Shown in pieces: positions 10,066-19,839 of a stretch of 64,000 bases of DNA. The stretch's first letter is position 1. The number at the start of each line of letters is the position of its first letter. The position numbers and the translations under genes were made by a program. The notes under the pieces were generated by a model that saw only the letters and a list, made by a program, of their open reading frames with translations, did no database searches and was not told the DNA's origin. The stretch covers positions 3,338,501-3,402,500 of the forward strand of contig NC_091685.1 in the NCBI RefSeq assembly GCF_041296265.1, given 5' to 3'. Source of the DNA: Equus caballus. Taxonomy: Eukaryota > Chordata > Mammalia > Perissodactyla > Equidae.

Positions 10066-11044
10066 GTAGGGTGAGTGGGCAGGGAGAGGGAGGGGTGAGG
10101 AGGCCAGACCTTGGGCAGGGGCTCCAGGAATGGAGAGGAAGGAGTCTTGGGGAGGATGTTCTCCAGAAGAGTCAGCTGCCTTTGCGCATTATTTGAATAT
10201 GGGAAGGATACAGAGAGAGAATAAAGACACTGAATGGTACGTGAATGGAATTCTTCTAGCTGAATGGTACGTGAATAGTGTTGGTGTCATTGGGAACACA
10301 GGAGTGGAAGCAGGCTTGGGGAGGGGTAAGAGCCTTCAACCTTAGACAAGTTTTGAGGCATTTTACCCCAAAATACTTTGTAAGCTTGAAAGATTTTTTC
10401 ACATGGGGGGCTGGGGCTGACTGCAGCTTCTGGATCTGACCTTGACCTCTCCGGTCAAATCCATACACTGAATTGGGCACAGAGGCCCAGGACAGAACCG
10501 AGGGCTGTTTGGCAAGGTGGACAGCCAGGATTGAAGTCACAGCAATCCACAGACTGAGAGGAGGCCCTTGTTACCTGTACTGACCCACAACCTGCTGGCT
10601 GCAGTGGGACTTCTGCTCTCTGCCATTTCCCGCCAGGAATGCTGGGCCATTTGCGATCTGCAACAGACCCCCATCCACGCCAGAAAGGGAGGAGCTTCTT
10701 GAACTTTGCCCATCCCTTCATTCCTCTCCACCTCCACGTGTTTCTCATCAAGGGGCTGATGGAAGGGGGTGCTGTGGTTGGTGGATTTATCATCATTCTG
10801 TCCTCCTCCAACTCAATACTCTAGAGAAGCTTATGGTCTTAAAGGTAAAGGGACTTTGAGAAAGAAAGGGCAGTTCTCAGGGAAAAATGGATTTTAAAAG
10901 AGCTATGTCCACATAATGGTTTCTTTCTTTCTTTGTTTATTTTGTCTTAAAGGGCAAGTGTTTCCTGTTGACTTTGGACAGAGAAGTGTCTCTCCGGTAT
11001 TTCTTCAGAGCAAGAAAAATGGGACTGGCCTGAGAGAGAGGATG
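10066..11044. other. Mostly unique sequence
   Basis: The first 250 bp may be further antisense L2 (ggaggccagacc, acaggagtggaagcaggctt near 10300). The rest is unassigned, and no exon was recognised. Confidence 0.4.
10230..10276 (+). repeat. 17-bp direct repeat, 30-bp period
   Basis: ctgaatggtacgtgaat occurs exactly at 10230-10246 and 10260-10276, with 13 bases between the copies. Confidence 0.95.
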
Positions 11045-11150
11045 GTCAACGTAGAGTCACCAACCCTGAGCGACTTCTTCCTTGTCTGTAAGAGGTTGGA
11101 CTAGATGAAGTCGAAGTGCCTCTTATGTCCGAGCATCTAGGATGTGGTGC
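11045..11150 (+). mobile_element. MIR3 SINE 3' half
   Basis: gtctgtaagaggttggacta (11084) followed by gatgaagtcgaagtgcctct is the MIR3-specific end (GGTTGGACTAGATGATCTCTAAGG). Confidence 0.75.
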
Positions 11151-11169
11151 TGAGGGTCAATTAGTTGTG

Positions 11170-11375
11170 AAGGCAGCACCAGGAGTGGAAAAAGCAGTCG
11201 ATCAAGAGTGCTTGCTCTGTGCACCAACTATGAGACCCTGGGCAATTCAATTCACCTTCCTGAATCAAGATTTTCCTATCTGTCGAATGAAGACGATTAT
11301 CCTGTTTGCCTACTTTTCGGGCTGTTATGAGGATTTAATGGAAAGTCAAAGTGTAATCTGTAAGAGGCTATACAC
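11170..11375 (+). mobile_element. MIR SINE
   Basis: gagaccctgggcaattcaat (11232), ttttcctatctgtcgaatga, ctgttatgaggatttaatgg (11322). Near full length, in tandem behind a MIR3 on the same strand. Confidence 0.75.
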
Positions 11376-11570
11376 TTCGAGGAACTGGGGCCTGATTGGC
11401 GGCTTTGCCCAACCAGCTACTACACCAAAATTCAGACCAGTTGAATTAGAACAAGATCAGTGTGAACAGCCAAGATCCCTCGTTAGTGGGACCCAGAGTC
11501 CTTCGTCTATGCCTTGAGCACAATAGTAACTATGTCACAAGGTTGTAGTGATGAATAAATAACATAATTC

Positions 11571-11646
11571 CACTCATCTCTTCTTCCATCCATCTGTCCA
11601 TCCATCTGTCCTTCCATCCATCCGCTCATCCACCTGTCCATCCAAT
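11571..11646 (+). repeat. (TCCA)n tetranucleotide tract
   Basis: Irregular ccatccatctgtccatccat units for about 75 bp, adjoining the 3' end of the next antisense L2 and probably grown from it. Confidence 0.85.
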
Positions 11647-11965
11647 GAACTTGTATTGAACACCTGTCTTCAGCAGTGTCTGTGCTGCATGCTGGCATAC
11701 AGGAGTGAACTCGACATGGTCCTGTCCTCTGTGAAAACACAATCTACGCACAGAGACACACAACTAACCAAAAAATTATAAAGCATTGTGGGAATTCAGG
11801 CACACCCCTGTAGTCTAAGCATTTGGGAGCCCAGAGGGGAGCAGCATCTGGCTTAACCTGGAGGTCAGCAAATCTCCTTGGAGGAGATGACATCTGAACT
11901 GAGATTTGAAGGATGTCAGCCAGGTATGAGGGCTTGCGGGGGTGCCACACAGGAGAGGGGGACCA
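11647..11965 (-). mobile_element. L2 LINE 3' end
   Basis: gtattgaacacctgtcttca (11652) is the reversed terminus, and ggaggagatgacatctgaac (11880) and gatttgaaggatgtcagcca are the reversed CTCAAATGTCACCTCC box. Confidence 0.75.
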
Positions 11966-11984
11966 CCGTCCAGACAGAGGGCCC

Positions 11985-12250
11985 AGCCTGGAATGTTCTT
12001 CTCCATAGCTTCTCAGGGCTCTGCTGAGAATGTCACCTCCTCACAGGCATCTTCTCTGAGCACCGTGGTCCCCCTCTCTCCCTTTGCCCTGCTTTAGTTT
12101 CCTTTCTATCACTTACTGTGATCTGAAATCACGTGAGATATATTTTTGTGTACTTACAGTCTGTCTTCCCTGTTGGAACACAAGCTCAGTGTGGGCAGTG
12201 CCCTCATCTGTCTTGCTCAGTGCGGATCCCCACCACTTTGAGTCTGACGC
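11985..12250 (+). mobile_element. L2 LINE, first part (split by LTR)
   Basis: Sense L2: gcctggaatgttcttctcca (11987), gagaatgtcacctcctcaca (12026), agtctgtcttccctgttgga (12159). It resumes after the inserted LTR at 12716. Confidence 0.8.
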
Positions 12251-12715
12251 TGTGGTAGTCTGCTCAGGCTGCTGTAATGAGGTACCACAGACTGGGTGGC
12301 TCAAGCAACAGAAATTTAGTTTCTCATGTTTCTGGAGGCTAGAGGTCTGAGAACAGGTGTCAGCAGGGTGGGTCCTTCTGAGAGCTATGAGGAAGAATCA
12401 GTTTCGTGTCTTTCTCCCAGCTTCTGGTGGTTTACTGGTAATCTTTGGTGTCTCTTGTAAACACTCATCACCTTGCTCTCTGCCCTCCTCTTAATGTGGC
12501 ATTACCTCCGCGTTGTGTGTCTGTGTCCAAATTTCCCCTTTTTATAAGGACACAATTCATATAGATGAGGGGGTCACCCTATTCCAGTATAACCGCATCT
12601 TAACTAATTACATCTGCAATGACCCTATTTCCAAATAAGATTACGTTCTGAGGTACTGGGGACTAGGATTTCAAGATACGAATTTTGGAGGGACACACGT
12701 TCAACCCACAAAAGA
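12251..12715 (-). mobile_element. Solitary LTR, MLT1 (ERVL-MaLR)
   Basis: Antisense LTR from tgtggtagtctgctcaggct to acacacgttcaacccac, with cacagactgggtggctcaag (12286) and tatttccaaataagattacg (12627) as landmarks. The flanks gacgc (12246-12250) and cacgc (12716-12720) form a near-match 5-bp duplication. Fossil solo LTR of about 465 bp, eutherian-wide age, sitting inside an L2. Confidence 0.88.
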
Positions 12716-12765
12716 CACGCAGTAGAGAGACAGAATACATTGACTGATTGAAGGAATGAGTGGGT
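12716..12765 (+). mobile_element. L2 LINE, terminal part
   Basis: cacgcagtagagagacagaa then gactgattgaaggaatgagt continues the L2 interrupted at 12250 and ends in degraded TGAA units. Confidence 0.7.
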
Positions 12766-13449
12766 AAGGGCACGGAGGCAAGAATCAGCATGGTGCCTGT
12801 GGGGAGCTCGGGGTTGTTTGGGATTCTCAGAGCTCCAGGAGCATGGTAGGGACTGGGAAGAGCTGACACCTGAGAGGTATGTGTGTCTCCTCCTTAGCAC
12901 GTGGGGAGCGTTCCGTCAGAGGTAGCTGCTCTGATTTAATTTCTCCTGGTTGTTAGATGGATGCATCAGTCTCTCTGCGGCGATGATCACTGCTCCTGGA
13001 AGCCTCAGTTCACAGCACAGCAGAGCTGAGTGTCAGCAATTTGGGCCGTCATCATCCTGTTTACCAAGGGCCACATGCACACCAGCTTACTCAGCAGGTC
13101 CTGGAGGCCTGCATCTTGTGCATGGCACTCTAACCTGGTCCCCTTTCTTCTCTATCCCAACAATAGGCTGCCTTCTGCCCTCTGATAAACAGCCTATCAT
13201 TTATGAGCCGAGATCAGGGACAGGTTGGCGGGGGTCCTGGGACATTTCCTTTACGGTCATAACCACCGAGACACAAGTTCTGATGAGTCAACCCTGTGAT
13301 ATAGCGTGGGCAAGGTAGCAGAACATAAATAGCAAAGGAAACCAAGATTAATGTGGAAATGTCCCTGCGATATCAGGATAGGAAGTTGCGAAGGAGCCAG
13401 GGGGGCTCCTTGGAGAATGAGCTGGAAGTCAGAGGGAGATAACCTCATA
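12766..13449. other. Unique sequence, no gene seen
   Basis: No repeat, exon or RNA recognised over about 680 bp. Confidence 0.45.
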
Positions 13450-13665
13450 GTGGAGTGAAAAAGACTCTGCTGTTGACTGCCTGACATGAATCCAACCTCC
13501 GCCACCTGCTAGCTGCGGGAACCAGGGTAAGTCATCTTCCCACTGTGAATCTCAACTTCCCCAGCTCAGGGGAGGGAAGAATATGACCTGCGTTATTGTG
13601 AAAACGAGAGAGACTGCATGAGGCTTTAACACAGAGCCTGCCAGTTAGCAAGAGCCCGATGGGTG
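13450..13665 (+). mobile_element. MIR SINE
   Basis: cacctgctagctgcgggaac (13503), gtaagtcatcttcccactgt, tgaatctcaacttccccagc. Forms the left arm of an inverted MIR pair. Confidence 0.7.
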
Positions 13666-13674
13666 GCAACAATA

Positions 13675-13885
13675 ACAGCTCACACAAATTGAGTGATTCC
13701 AGGGCGCGAGGCATTATTCTAAGTGATTAACCCCTGAGACAGGTGCAATCATAAAACTCACTTTACAGTTGAGGAAACTGAGGTTTGGAAGGTTTAAGTA
13801 AATGCCCAAGTCACACAGCAGCTAAGTGGTAGAGCAGAGACTCAAACTCGGGCAGTCTGTGCTTTTAACTATTATGCTGTGTAAT
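13675..13885 (-). mobile_element. MIR SINE, near full length
   Basis: gttgaggaaactgaggtttg (13769), gcccaagtcacacagcagct (13803), actcaaactcgggcagtctg (13840). Right arm of the pair, about 10 bp from the preceding MIR. Confidence 0.85.
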
Positions 13886-13964
13886 TGTTGGCATAATTAT
13901 AATACATGTTAAAAGTGAGAATTTCGGGGCATTTTCAATCAAGAAAACTGGAAGGAAGATAATT

Positions 13965-14165
13965 AATGAAAGTTATTGAACAATCCCCAGCTGCTGGGCT
14001 TAAAATACTCACATTATCTCAATTTGTCCTCACATGCAGCCTGGAAAAAATGTATTATCACCTGCATTTTAGACATAAGGAAACCATGACTCAGAAATGT
14101 TGCACAGCTAAGCTTCAGCTCCAAGTCTCTCGGGGTCAAAAGCCCCAGCTCTCTCCACCACACCC
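13965..14165 (-). mobile_element. MIR SINE
   Basis: attatctcaatttgtcctca (14013), cattttagacataaggaaac (14065), tgttgcacagctaagcttca (14099). Confidence 0.75.
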
Positions 14166-14639
14166 ACTGCCTGGGGGAAACCCACTCCAGGATACACAGA
14201 AGGGGCTCCCGACATCCAGGGCCCTATCCCGGAGGGGCAACGAAAACACGGAGACTCTTTGTAACTTGCGTCAAAGCTGACAGTTAAGTCGGGAGGACCA
14301 TTGACAAGTTCACAAGACACCGGGTCCAAAATGAGTAATGGATCAGCCTCCCAGAGGAAGCTGCGAGGGCAATAGGAAAAATACTGCTGGTTTGATGGTC
14401 CGCGAAATGCGGAGGAAACGTCCGTGGGTAAGGAAGATGGATGGGAGAGCTTATATTTAAAACTGGCTGGAGGTGAGGAAGGAAGCGATCAACCTAATTT
14501 TAGAAAGCCTCAGACTCGGAGGCTCCTAAGGTACGAGACAGGGAGCTTGGGCGAGGACTATTTACCATTTATCATCCACTGGCTCCAGAGGAGGGGCTGG
14601 AGCCGATTCAGCTCGAAGGCCTCCCCCAGTGAAGGAGAA
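14166..14639. other. Unique sequence, no gene seen
   Basis: Moderately GC-rich (several CpGs at 14210-14420). No exon or repeat recognised. Confidence 0.45.
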
Positions 14640-14855
14640 AAAGGATGAGCTCTGAAGTCAGACAGACCTCATGTTGAGCTGCATTTGGTTAAGTAACTTA
14701 TTTCATCTCTCTGAGGCTTGGTGTTCTTATCTATTAAATGGGATGATTGTATCTGCCTGACAGGGTTTTTGTTAAGGATAAATGAGAAAAGGTTGAAAGG
14801 GCCTAATGAATCGTCTGGCCCATAGTAGGCATTCAACTAATGTTTATTGAATGGA
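14640..14855 (+). mobile_element. MIR SINE, near full length
   Basis: tctgaagtcagacagacctc (14651), tctctgaggcttggtgttct, tctattaaatgggatgattg, and the 3' end catagtaggcattcaactaa (14821). Confidence 0.85.
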
Positions 14856-15184
14856 TCTCAAGAGGAGATGAAATGTTCGTAAAAGGAAGCCTCCCCTGAA
14901 TCATGATAAGAGTATCATCAGTAGGTTCTAATGTCTGTAGATGAGAAAAGAGGTTTTCATGTCCACTGTGTCTGGCCTTTCTGTAATTCGGCGCCCACCA
15001 CACTCTGAAGGCTCTAAGAGGGCCTAAGAAGTGCATGGGGATGAATGCGTGCACGCAAACCCTGGCATGGAAGGCTGTCGTCAATTATGTCATGCACACC
15101 GAAGCTTATGTTATAGACTTAAACACTATTCTTCAAATTTGAGATGTCTTTGTTTTTTTCCTGATTCTGAAGATAAGTTGGTTT
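14856..15184. other. Unique sequence, no gene seen
   Basis: No repeat or gene recognised. Confidence 0.45.
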
Positions 15185-15335
15185 AAAATAATTTTGTTAA
15201 TTCAGGAGTATACAAAGTGGCAAGTGAAAGAATACTCTGTGTTTTGACTTCCTGGACATAACCGTTTTTTGTGGGTATATATGCTTCCAGACTTTATTCT
15301 GTACTCACATGAACATATATGTTGCAATCGACACT
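15185..15335 (-). mobile_element. L1M LINE 3' UTR, first part
   Basis: tatatgcttccagactttat (15278) matches the reverse of an old L1M 3' UTR (CTTCCAGACTTTTTTCTATGC). Split from 15855-16195 by an LTR. Confidence 0.65.
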
Positions 15336-15364
15336 CACACACACACACCACACACATACACCCC
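15336..15364 (+). repeat. (CA)n microsatellite
   Basis: Interrupted cacacacacacaccacacac run at the junction between the L1M fragment and the LTR. Confidence 0.85.
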
Positions 15365-15835
15365 TTAGTGCAGCATCTTGATTTTGAGCTGAGCACGTTG
15401 CCGCCTGGAATAGAGACCACATTTCCCGGCCTCCATTCCGGTGAGGTGTGTGCATGTGGGTAAGTTCTGGCCAATAGCATATAAGCAGACAGGTTGTACC
15501 CCACTAAGAAGGCTACTGGGGAGAGGCAATTCAAACGGGAGGTGTGTCTTTTTAGCCTTTTGTCTGCCCTCCTTCTGGCCTACAAAACAGATGTGAAGGT
15601 ACGGTTCCAGGGTTATCTTAGGCCATGAGGGTCCCTGAGAATGGAAGCCACACATTGGAGAGCAGGAGAAAGTGTCAGAGTTGTTGATAACTCAAAGGAA
15701 TAGCCACACCAGCCCCAAGTGTCCTTCTTCAGGCCGTCTTTGATATTGGAGAATAATTGCCTGTGATTTGAAGCCACTGTGATGAGGTCTTCTGTGACTG
15801 GATCCAAGATGCAATTTCTAAATGACACACAGCTG
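15365..15835 (+). mobile_element. Solitary LTR, MLT1-like (ERVL-MaLR)
   Basis: gagaccacatttcccggcct (15414), aagttctggccaatagcata (15463) and the family's end segment near 15760 (gatttgaagccactgtgatg) identify an old MaLR-type LTR. It is diverged and broken, and its edges are approximate. It interrupts an antisense L1M. Confidence 0.55.
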
Positions 15836-15854
15836 TCCCCGACCCCTTCCACTT

Positions 15855-16195
15855 AACTTTATATTATAGATGGTTTTCCCTGTCAATGCATAAAAGATCT
15901 CCTATATTCTTTTTCATGACTACGTAAATATTCCATTATAAGGATTTACCATAATTTACTCAATTCCTTATTGATAAAACTCATAAGTTCATTCCAATTT
16001 TTGAAAATTATAAACAATGTGGAACATAAATCTTTCAGCACGTTTCAATATTTTCTTAGGATAAGAAGAGGAGTTTTAGGGTTAAAAGATTTGTGAATTT
16101 TGAACCAGTAATTGAATTAATCAAACTCATGAATAAATTTATGCATTGTAATTGAGATATATTCCAAAGTGTCTCTGGAAAAGTTGTTCCAAGCT
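15855..16195 (-). mobile_element. L1M LINE 3' UTR/ORF2 end, second part
   Basis: aaatattccattataaggat (15926), accataatttactcaattcc (15949), tataaacaatgtggaacata (16009) and cttaggataagaagaggagt follow the antisense L1M order (ATTCCAT..CCATAATTT..AAACAATG..TAGGATAAATTCC). Confidence 0.75.
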
Positions 16196-16204
16196 ATACT
16201 TGTT

Positions 16205-16330
16205 TAGGTAGACTTAAAAAATATATATTGTGAGATATTTCGTACATGCAGGGCACAAAGAATAGCGTGAGAAGCACCTGCATATCCCGCTCCCGTCTAG
16301 GAAGCAGGACATCCCCCCAGGTGCCCGGAG
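16205..16330. mobile_element. Possible further L1M fragment
   Basis: gagatatttcgtacatgcag and ggaagcaggacatcccccc resemble an L1M segment (ACATACAGAAAAGTGCAC..AGAACATTACCAGCACC) with deletions. Orientation is not certain. Confidence 0.35.
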
Positions 16331-16439
16331 TCCCCACGTGTCTCATTCTGGTGGCCTCAGCCAACCCTCCTCACTCAGCAGGCTAGTGTGTCTCTTGGTC
16401 TTTCAACAACGCTTGAGGCCGATGGGAGAAACTGTGGGA

Positions 16440-16720
16440 CTCTTTCGCTTGCAAGTAATATACACTCTCTCCTACCCAAAGTAGGACGTATTGGTTCATA
16501 CGGTTTAAAAGTCCTGGGGTAGAATTTCTGAAGGGAGGGCTCAAATGATGTCATCGGGACCCCATCTTCTCCTCCTGGCTCTCCTTCCCTCCATGCTGGA
16601 TCCATACTCAGTGGCAAGAGGGCGGCCAGCACCTCCAGGCCTGCATTCTCCAGGTTCACATTGAGCAGGAAAAAAAATCGTGCCTCTTCCCAGTAGCTCT
16701 CACACAAGACGTGGGTTCCC
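16440..16720. mobile_element. Interspersed repeat of unassigned family, copy A
   Basis: Recognisably repetitive: ggttcatacggtttaaaagt, gggctcaaatgatgtcatcg (16538), gcaagagggcggccagcacc (16614), tgcctcttcccagtagctct. A related copy lies at 48095-48330. I recall this as a widespread mammalian repeat but cannot name its class. Confidence 0.45.
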
Positions 16721-16909
16721 TCTGATTAGGGTACCCGGGTGATGTGCCAGTCCTGGACATATCCAGCGCCCACTGTGGGTTTGTCATCTGGAAGCCATCA
16801 AACCTGCTCGTGCTCGTTTACATTTTCTGCCTGTATTGGGATGACAAACCCCAGGGTTAACCATCTTTTTGGTAGTGTGGTCCCCGGCAGAGGATGGTAC
16901 ACGGATAAC

Positions 16910-17090
16910 CAGTGCGGGCACTGCCGAGTGCTACCACGTGCCGGGCGCCTCGTCTCATTCGATCTCCCCAACAAGTCTGTGAGGGGGATGTGATGGCTGT
17001 CTTATAAATGCGGAAAATAGAAGCTTAGAGCTGATAAAAAGCTGAGCTCACACAGCTGGGGGTGTTGTGCTGGGATCCGGCCTGGGTTTA
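16910..17090 (-). mobile_element. MIR SINE
   Basis: cgtgccgggcgcctcgtctc (16937), gatctccccaacaagtctgt (16961), gctcacacagctgggggtgt (17045). Confidence 0.75.
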
Positions 17091-17564
17091 CCTCACTCAG
17101 CGTCCAGTGGAGACCCGGCCGGGCCGCACAGCCTCTCTTGCAATAAGTGGGTGTTTACCTCCCAAGCTGTAAAGCGTAACATGAAAACGCTGTGTAAACT
17201 GAAGCGCTTCCCCAAAATCAGTCCATTGAGCTCATTGATATATCCTAAATTTACCTCCTTCAAGGCCCCAAGGGGAGGGCAGGGGACAGCCTGGTCATTG
17301 CCCAGGAATCCTGCGTAAACAGATTAAGTAAGGGATGAGGGAGATAAGTTATTCCCTGAACTATTTTTCTTTATTTCTACAAACATGTTTTTGAAAGGAC
17401 ATCTCCAACTGTTTAGGATTTTACGAATAATACAAAACAGTTTCAGTAAGTATTTCTTCTGGGCAAACCAAGTGCTGGGAGGCCCTTACGAGGCAGGATT
17501 CACAGTGGACAGGCCAGGTTTCCAGGCTGCCGCGGGCTGTGCTGGTCCTCCTGTTGCTTGGAGC
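17091..17564. other. Unique sequence, no gene seen
   Basis: No repeat, exon or RNA recognised. Confidence 0.45.
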
Positions 17565-17660
17565 TGGCTCAGGCTCCTTGCCGGCCTCAGTTTCCCCGTT
17601 GGTTCAGTGCAGGGTTTGGATAAAAACGTTTCCCATCTTAAAGGTTTTCTTTCATCTGTA
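17565..17660 (+). mobile_element. Possible MIR3 fragment
   Basis: gcctcagtttccccgttggt (17584) and gggtttggataaaaacgttt resemble a MIR3 core and end. Short and weak. Confidence 0.35.
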
Positions 17661-18089
17661 GAATAATTGTGGGCTGAGGGGGACCGGGGGAGACGGTAAC
17701 CCAGGCTGTCCAGGGGTCACCCGGGAGTCTCAGGAAGAATAGATAATGTCTTCCACTGGCTGCAGAGCAACCCCCTTGTGGGCTGAGGAGGAGCTGGGGA
17801 ATGGGGCCCTAGGGGTTTTCCTGCCTCTGGAAACATTTGGCTTTGGTTATTCCCCGGCCAAAAGCTGCCTGACTCCTGCAGCGCATTGCTTGGAGTCCCG
17901 GCCAAGCTCCAGTTTGGACGTGAGGAGCATAGGTCATTAGCAAGGGACTTAACGTCCCGTAAACCGGCTTCCTGGAGGGGCGCGCTCACCCCAGTGCAAT
18001 CGAGCTGTTAGCCGGAGAGACTCCGCCTGCTTCTGGCCCGGGGCACACGGCGCTGCGGGAGGGAGTCCCAAGGAGCTGCAGAGCCAGGA
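17661..18089. other. Unique GC-rich sequence with CpG cluster
   Basis: Roughly a dozen CpG dinucleotides lie between 17950 and 18062, unusual against the CpG-poor surroundings. No exon recognised. Confidence 0.5.
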
Positions 18090-18245
18090 GGGGGACGAGC
18101 CCTGGACTGGGAGTCAGGGCCAGAGCCCAGCCCAGGCTTTGTCGCTGACCAGGGCAAGTCACTCTGTCTCTCTGGGCCTCCTTTTCATTTTCAAGATGAA
18201 GGGTAGTGTGGACGTGCTTTGGGGCTTTCCAGCTCGGACAGAAAG
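18090..18245 (+). mobile_element. MIR3 SINE
   Basis: ggactgggagtcagggccag (18104), gaccagggcaagtcactctg (18147), then gtgctttggggctttccagc (18213), the MIR3 end. Confidence 0.75.
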
Positions 18246-18264
18246 CATCTGAGGAGGTTCAGTG

Positions 18265-18455
18265 AACAGACGCTGGAGCCGCCCTGCCTGAGCTCTGAGC
18301 CAGCCTTGCTGCTCGCCCTCCTGTGTCCTCAGGCAATTTATTGAAACTTTCTGTGCCACAGTCTTCTCATCTGTAAAATGGGATGGCTCACGGTACACAC
18401 CGCACAGGGTTTGTGACGATTAAACGTCGTAAAGCACTTCAAATAGCTCCCGGCC
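18265..18455 (+). mobile_element. MIR SINE
   Basis: catctgtaaaatgggatggc (18368), gggtttgtgacgattaaacg (18407), cgtaaagcacttcaaatagc. Follows the MIR3 by 20 bp on the same strand. Confidence 0.8.
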
Positions 18456-18754
18456 TAGGGGAAGGGCCTTGGAGGCCTGCAGCAGGCCACAGCCTGGGCT
18501 CGGGAGGGTGGGAAGAGCAGGCCCTCCACTCCAGGGTCGTGGCCCGGCCCGCAAGGCTCCGCCCACACCAGGCTGCTGCTGGCAATGGGGAGACGCTGCC
18601 ACCCAGCCTGTCTGTTGACGACACCACAGGGGAGGATGCATTTCACCTGGGACACCCTCTGGGCTCTCATGGCAAGGAGGGGAGGAGGGCAAGAGAAAGG
18701 AGGGAGAGAGGAGGGGTCAACTCTCGGTGCATCAGGGCCAAGATGCCCCGGACA

Positions 18755-18935
18755 GACAGGGCCGGGCAGACTGGGGTTCAAGTGCTGGCTGTGCCGCTTA
18801 CTTGCTGTTGAACAAGACTCTGGCTTCGTCTGAGCTTCATGTTGCTGGGCGTAGCGTCCAGACCACGGACCTATGGAGCAGAATGAAATGACACAGTGAG
18901 AACGCCTGGCAGCGTCAGCCACTCCAGGGCTGCTG
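18755..18935 (+). mobile_element. MIR SINE
   Basis: agactggggttcaagtgctg (18768), ctgtgccgcttacttgctgt, and a decayed 3' part at 18880-18930. Confidence 0.65.
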
Positions 18936-19015
18936 GACGAGTGAGTTGAATCTGAATCCAAGGAATGGAAGATGCGGGCTGTGACGGCACCAGGCCACGT
19001 GGAGTGGTGCTGGTG

Positions 19016-19076
19016 GGGTGTGTGCGCATGTGCATGTGCATGTGCGCATGCTTGTGCCTGCGCATGCGTGTGTACG
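19016..19076 (+). repeat. Alternating purine-pyrimidine block (TG/CG/CA)
   Basis: About 60 bases of near-perfect RY alternation made of TGTGCGCA and TGCATGTG units. It includes cctgcgcatgcgtgtg near 19057, close to the NRF1 palindrome TGCGCATGCGCA. Confidence 0.85.
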
Positions 19077-19264
19077 GGTAAAGCTGTTACAGTGGAGGTG
19101 GGGGAAGAGGAGGAGGAAAGGGTGGCAGCTTCTTGAGGTTTGGGAAGCCTTTACCTAACGACCTGTCGAAGTCTCCTCACCCTCGACACCGCTGCCGTGG
19201 TCCAGGCCCGCAGCCTCCCACCAGGGCGTCTGCGTAGCCCCATAGCTGGTGGCCCTGCCTCCAG

Positions 19265-19425
19265 CCTCTCAGGCTGCTTTCATTCTCCTTCGCTTTGCGA
19301 TCAGAGCCACCGTTCTGAAATGGAGACTTGATAGTGTCTCTACAGTGGCTCCCCGCCGTCCTCAGGACAAACAATCTCCTGGACAAGGGTGTCGTCTGAT
19401 TGCCCCCTGCAGGTCCGCCATTCCC
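19265..19425 (+). mobile_element. L2 LINE internal fragment
   Basis: gatcagagccaccgttctga (19300) and tctacagtggctccccgccg (19338) match L2's CAGCCAGAGTGATCTTTC..CTTCAATGGCTCCCCATTGC. Confidence 0.65.
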
Positions 19426-19839
19426 CCTTCTCCACCCGCCCTGGGCCCCAGGACCCTGATCTGTGTTGAGGGTGTCAGCGGGCCCACTTACGTTTCCTTT
19501 CCCAGTGGGGTTCAGCCAATGAAGCCCCAAGAGAAGGGCGAGGAGGAGGAGAACCGTCAGAGCCTTTCCTCCGGCTTCCCTCCTCCAGGTCCCCATGGAG
19601 CGCTGTGTCCCTCTGCCAAGTCCATTGCTCCTGCCGCTGTCTCCCACACGCCCTCGCTCGCCCCCTCAGGCTTCAGGGTGGTAATGGCCATTAGCCCAGG
19701 AGCTCCGCAGCGTCCATTATGACCTTCGCTCTTCCCTGCCCACACCCTGGGTGAGGTTCCCTTCTCGAATGGCTCAGGCGAGCGTGTGTCTCTCTCCTCC
19801 GAGACCCTGCCGGAGACAGATTACAGGCCTGTGCGCTCT
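19426..19839. other. GC-rich sequence between two L2 pieces
   Basis: Could be eroded L2 joining the two flanking pieces, but no stretch is clear enough to call. An open plus-strand frame runs through here and tracks the L2 sense strand rather than a host exon. Confidence 0.4.

Noticed and set aside
15336-15364. Short regular repeats as a CRISPR array
   Set aside because: This and the other tandem tracts are simple microsatellites without unique spacers, in a vertebrate genome.
18455-18961. 168-codon open frame, minus strand
   Set aside because: Runs through a plus-strand MIR in antisense. The sequence is repeat-derived and lacks any motif.
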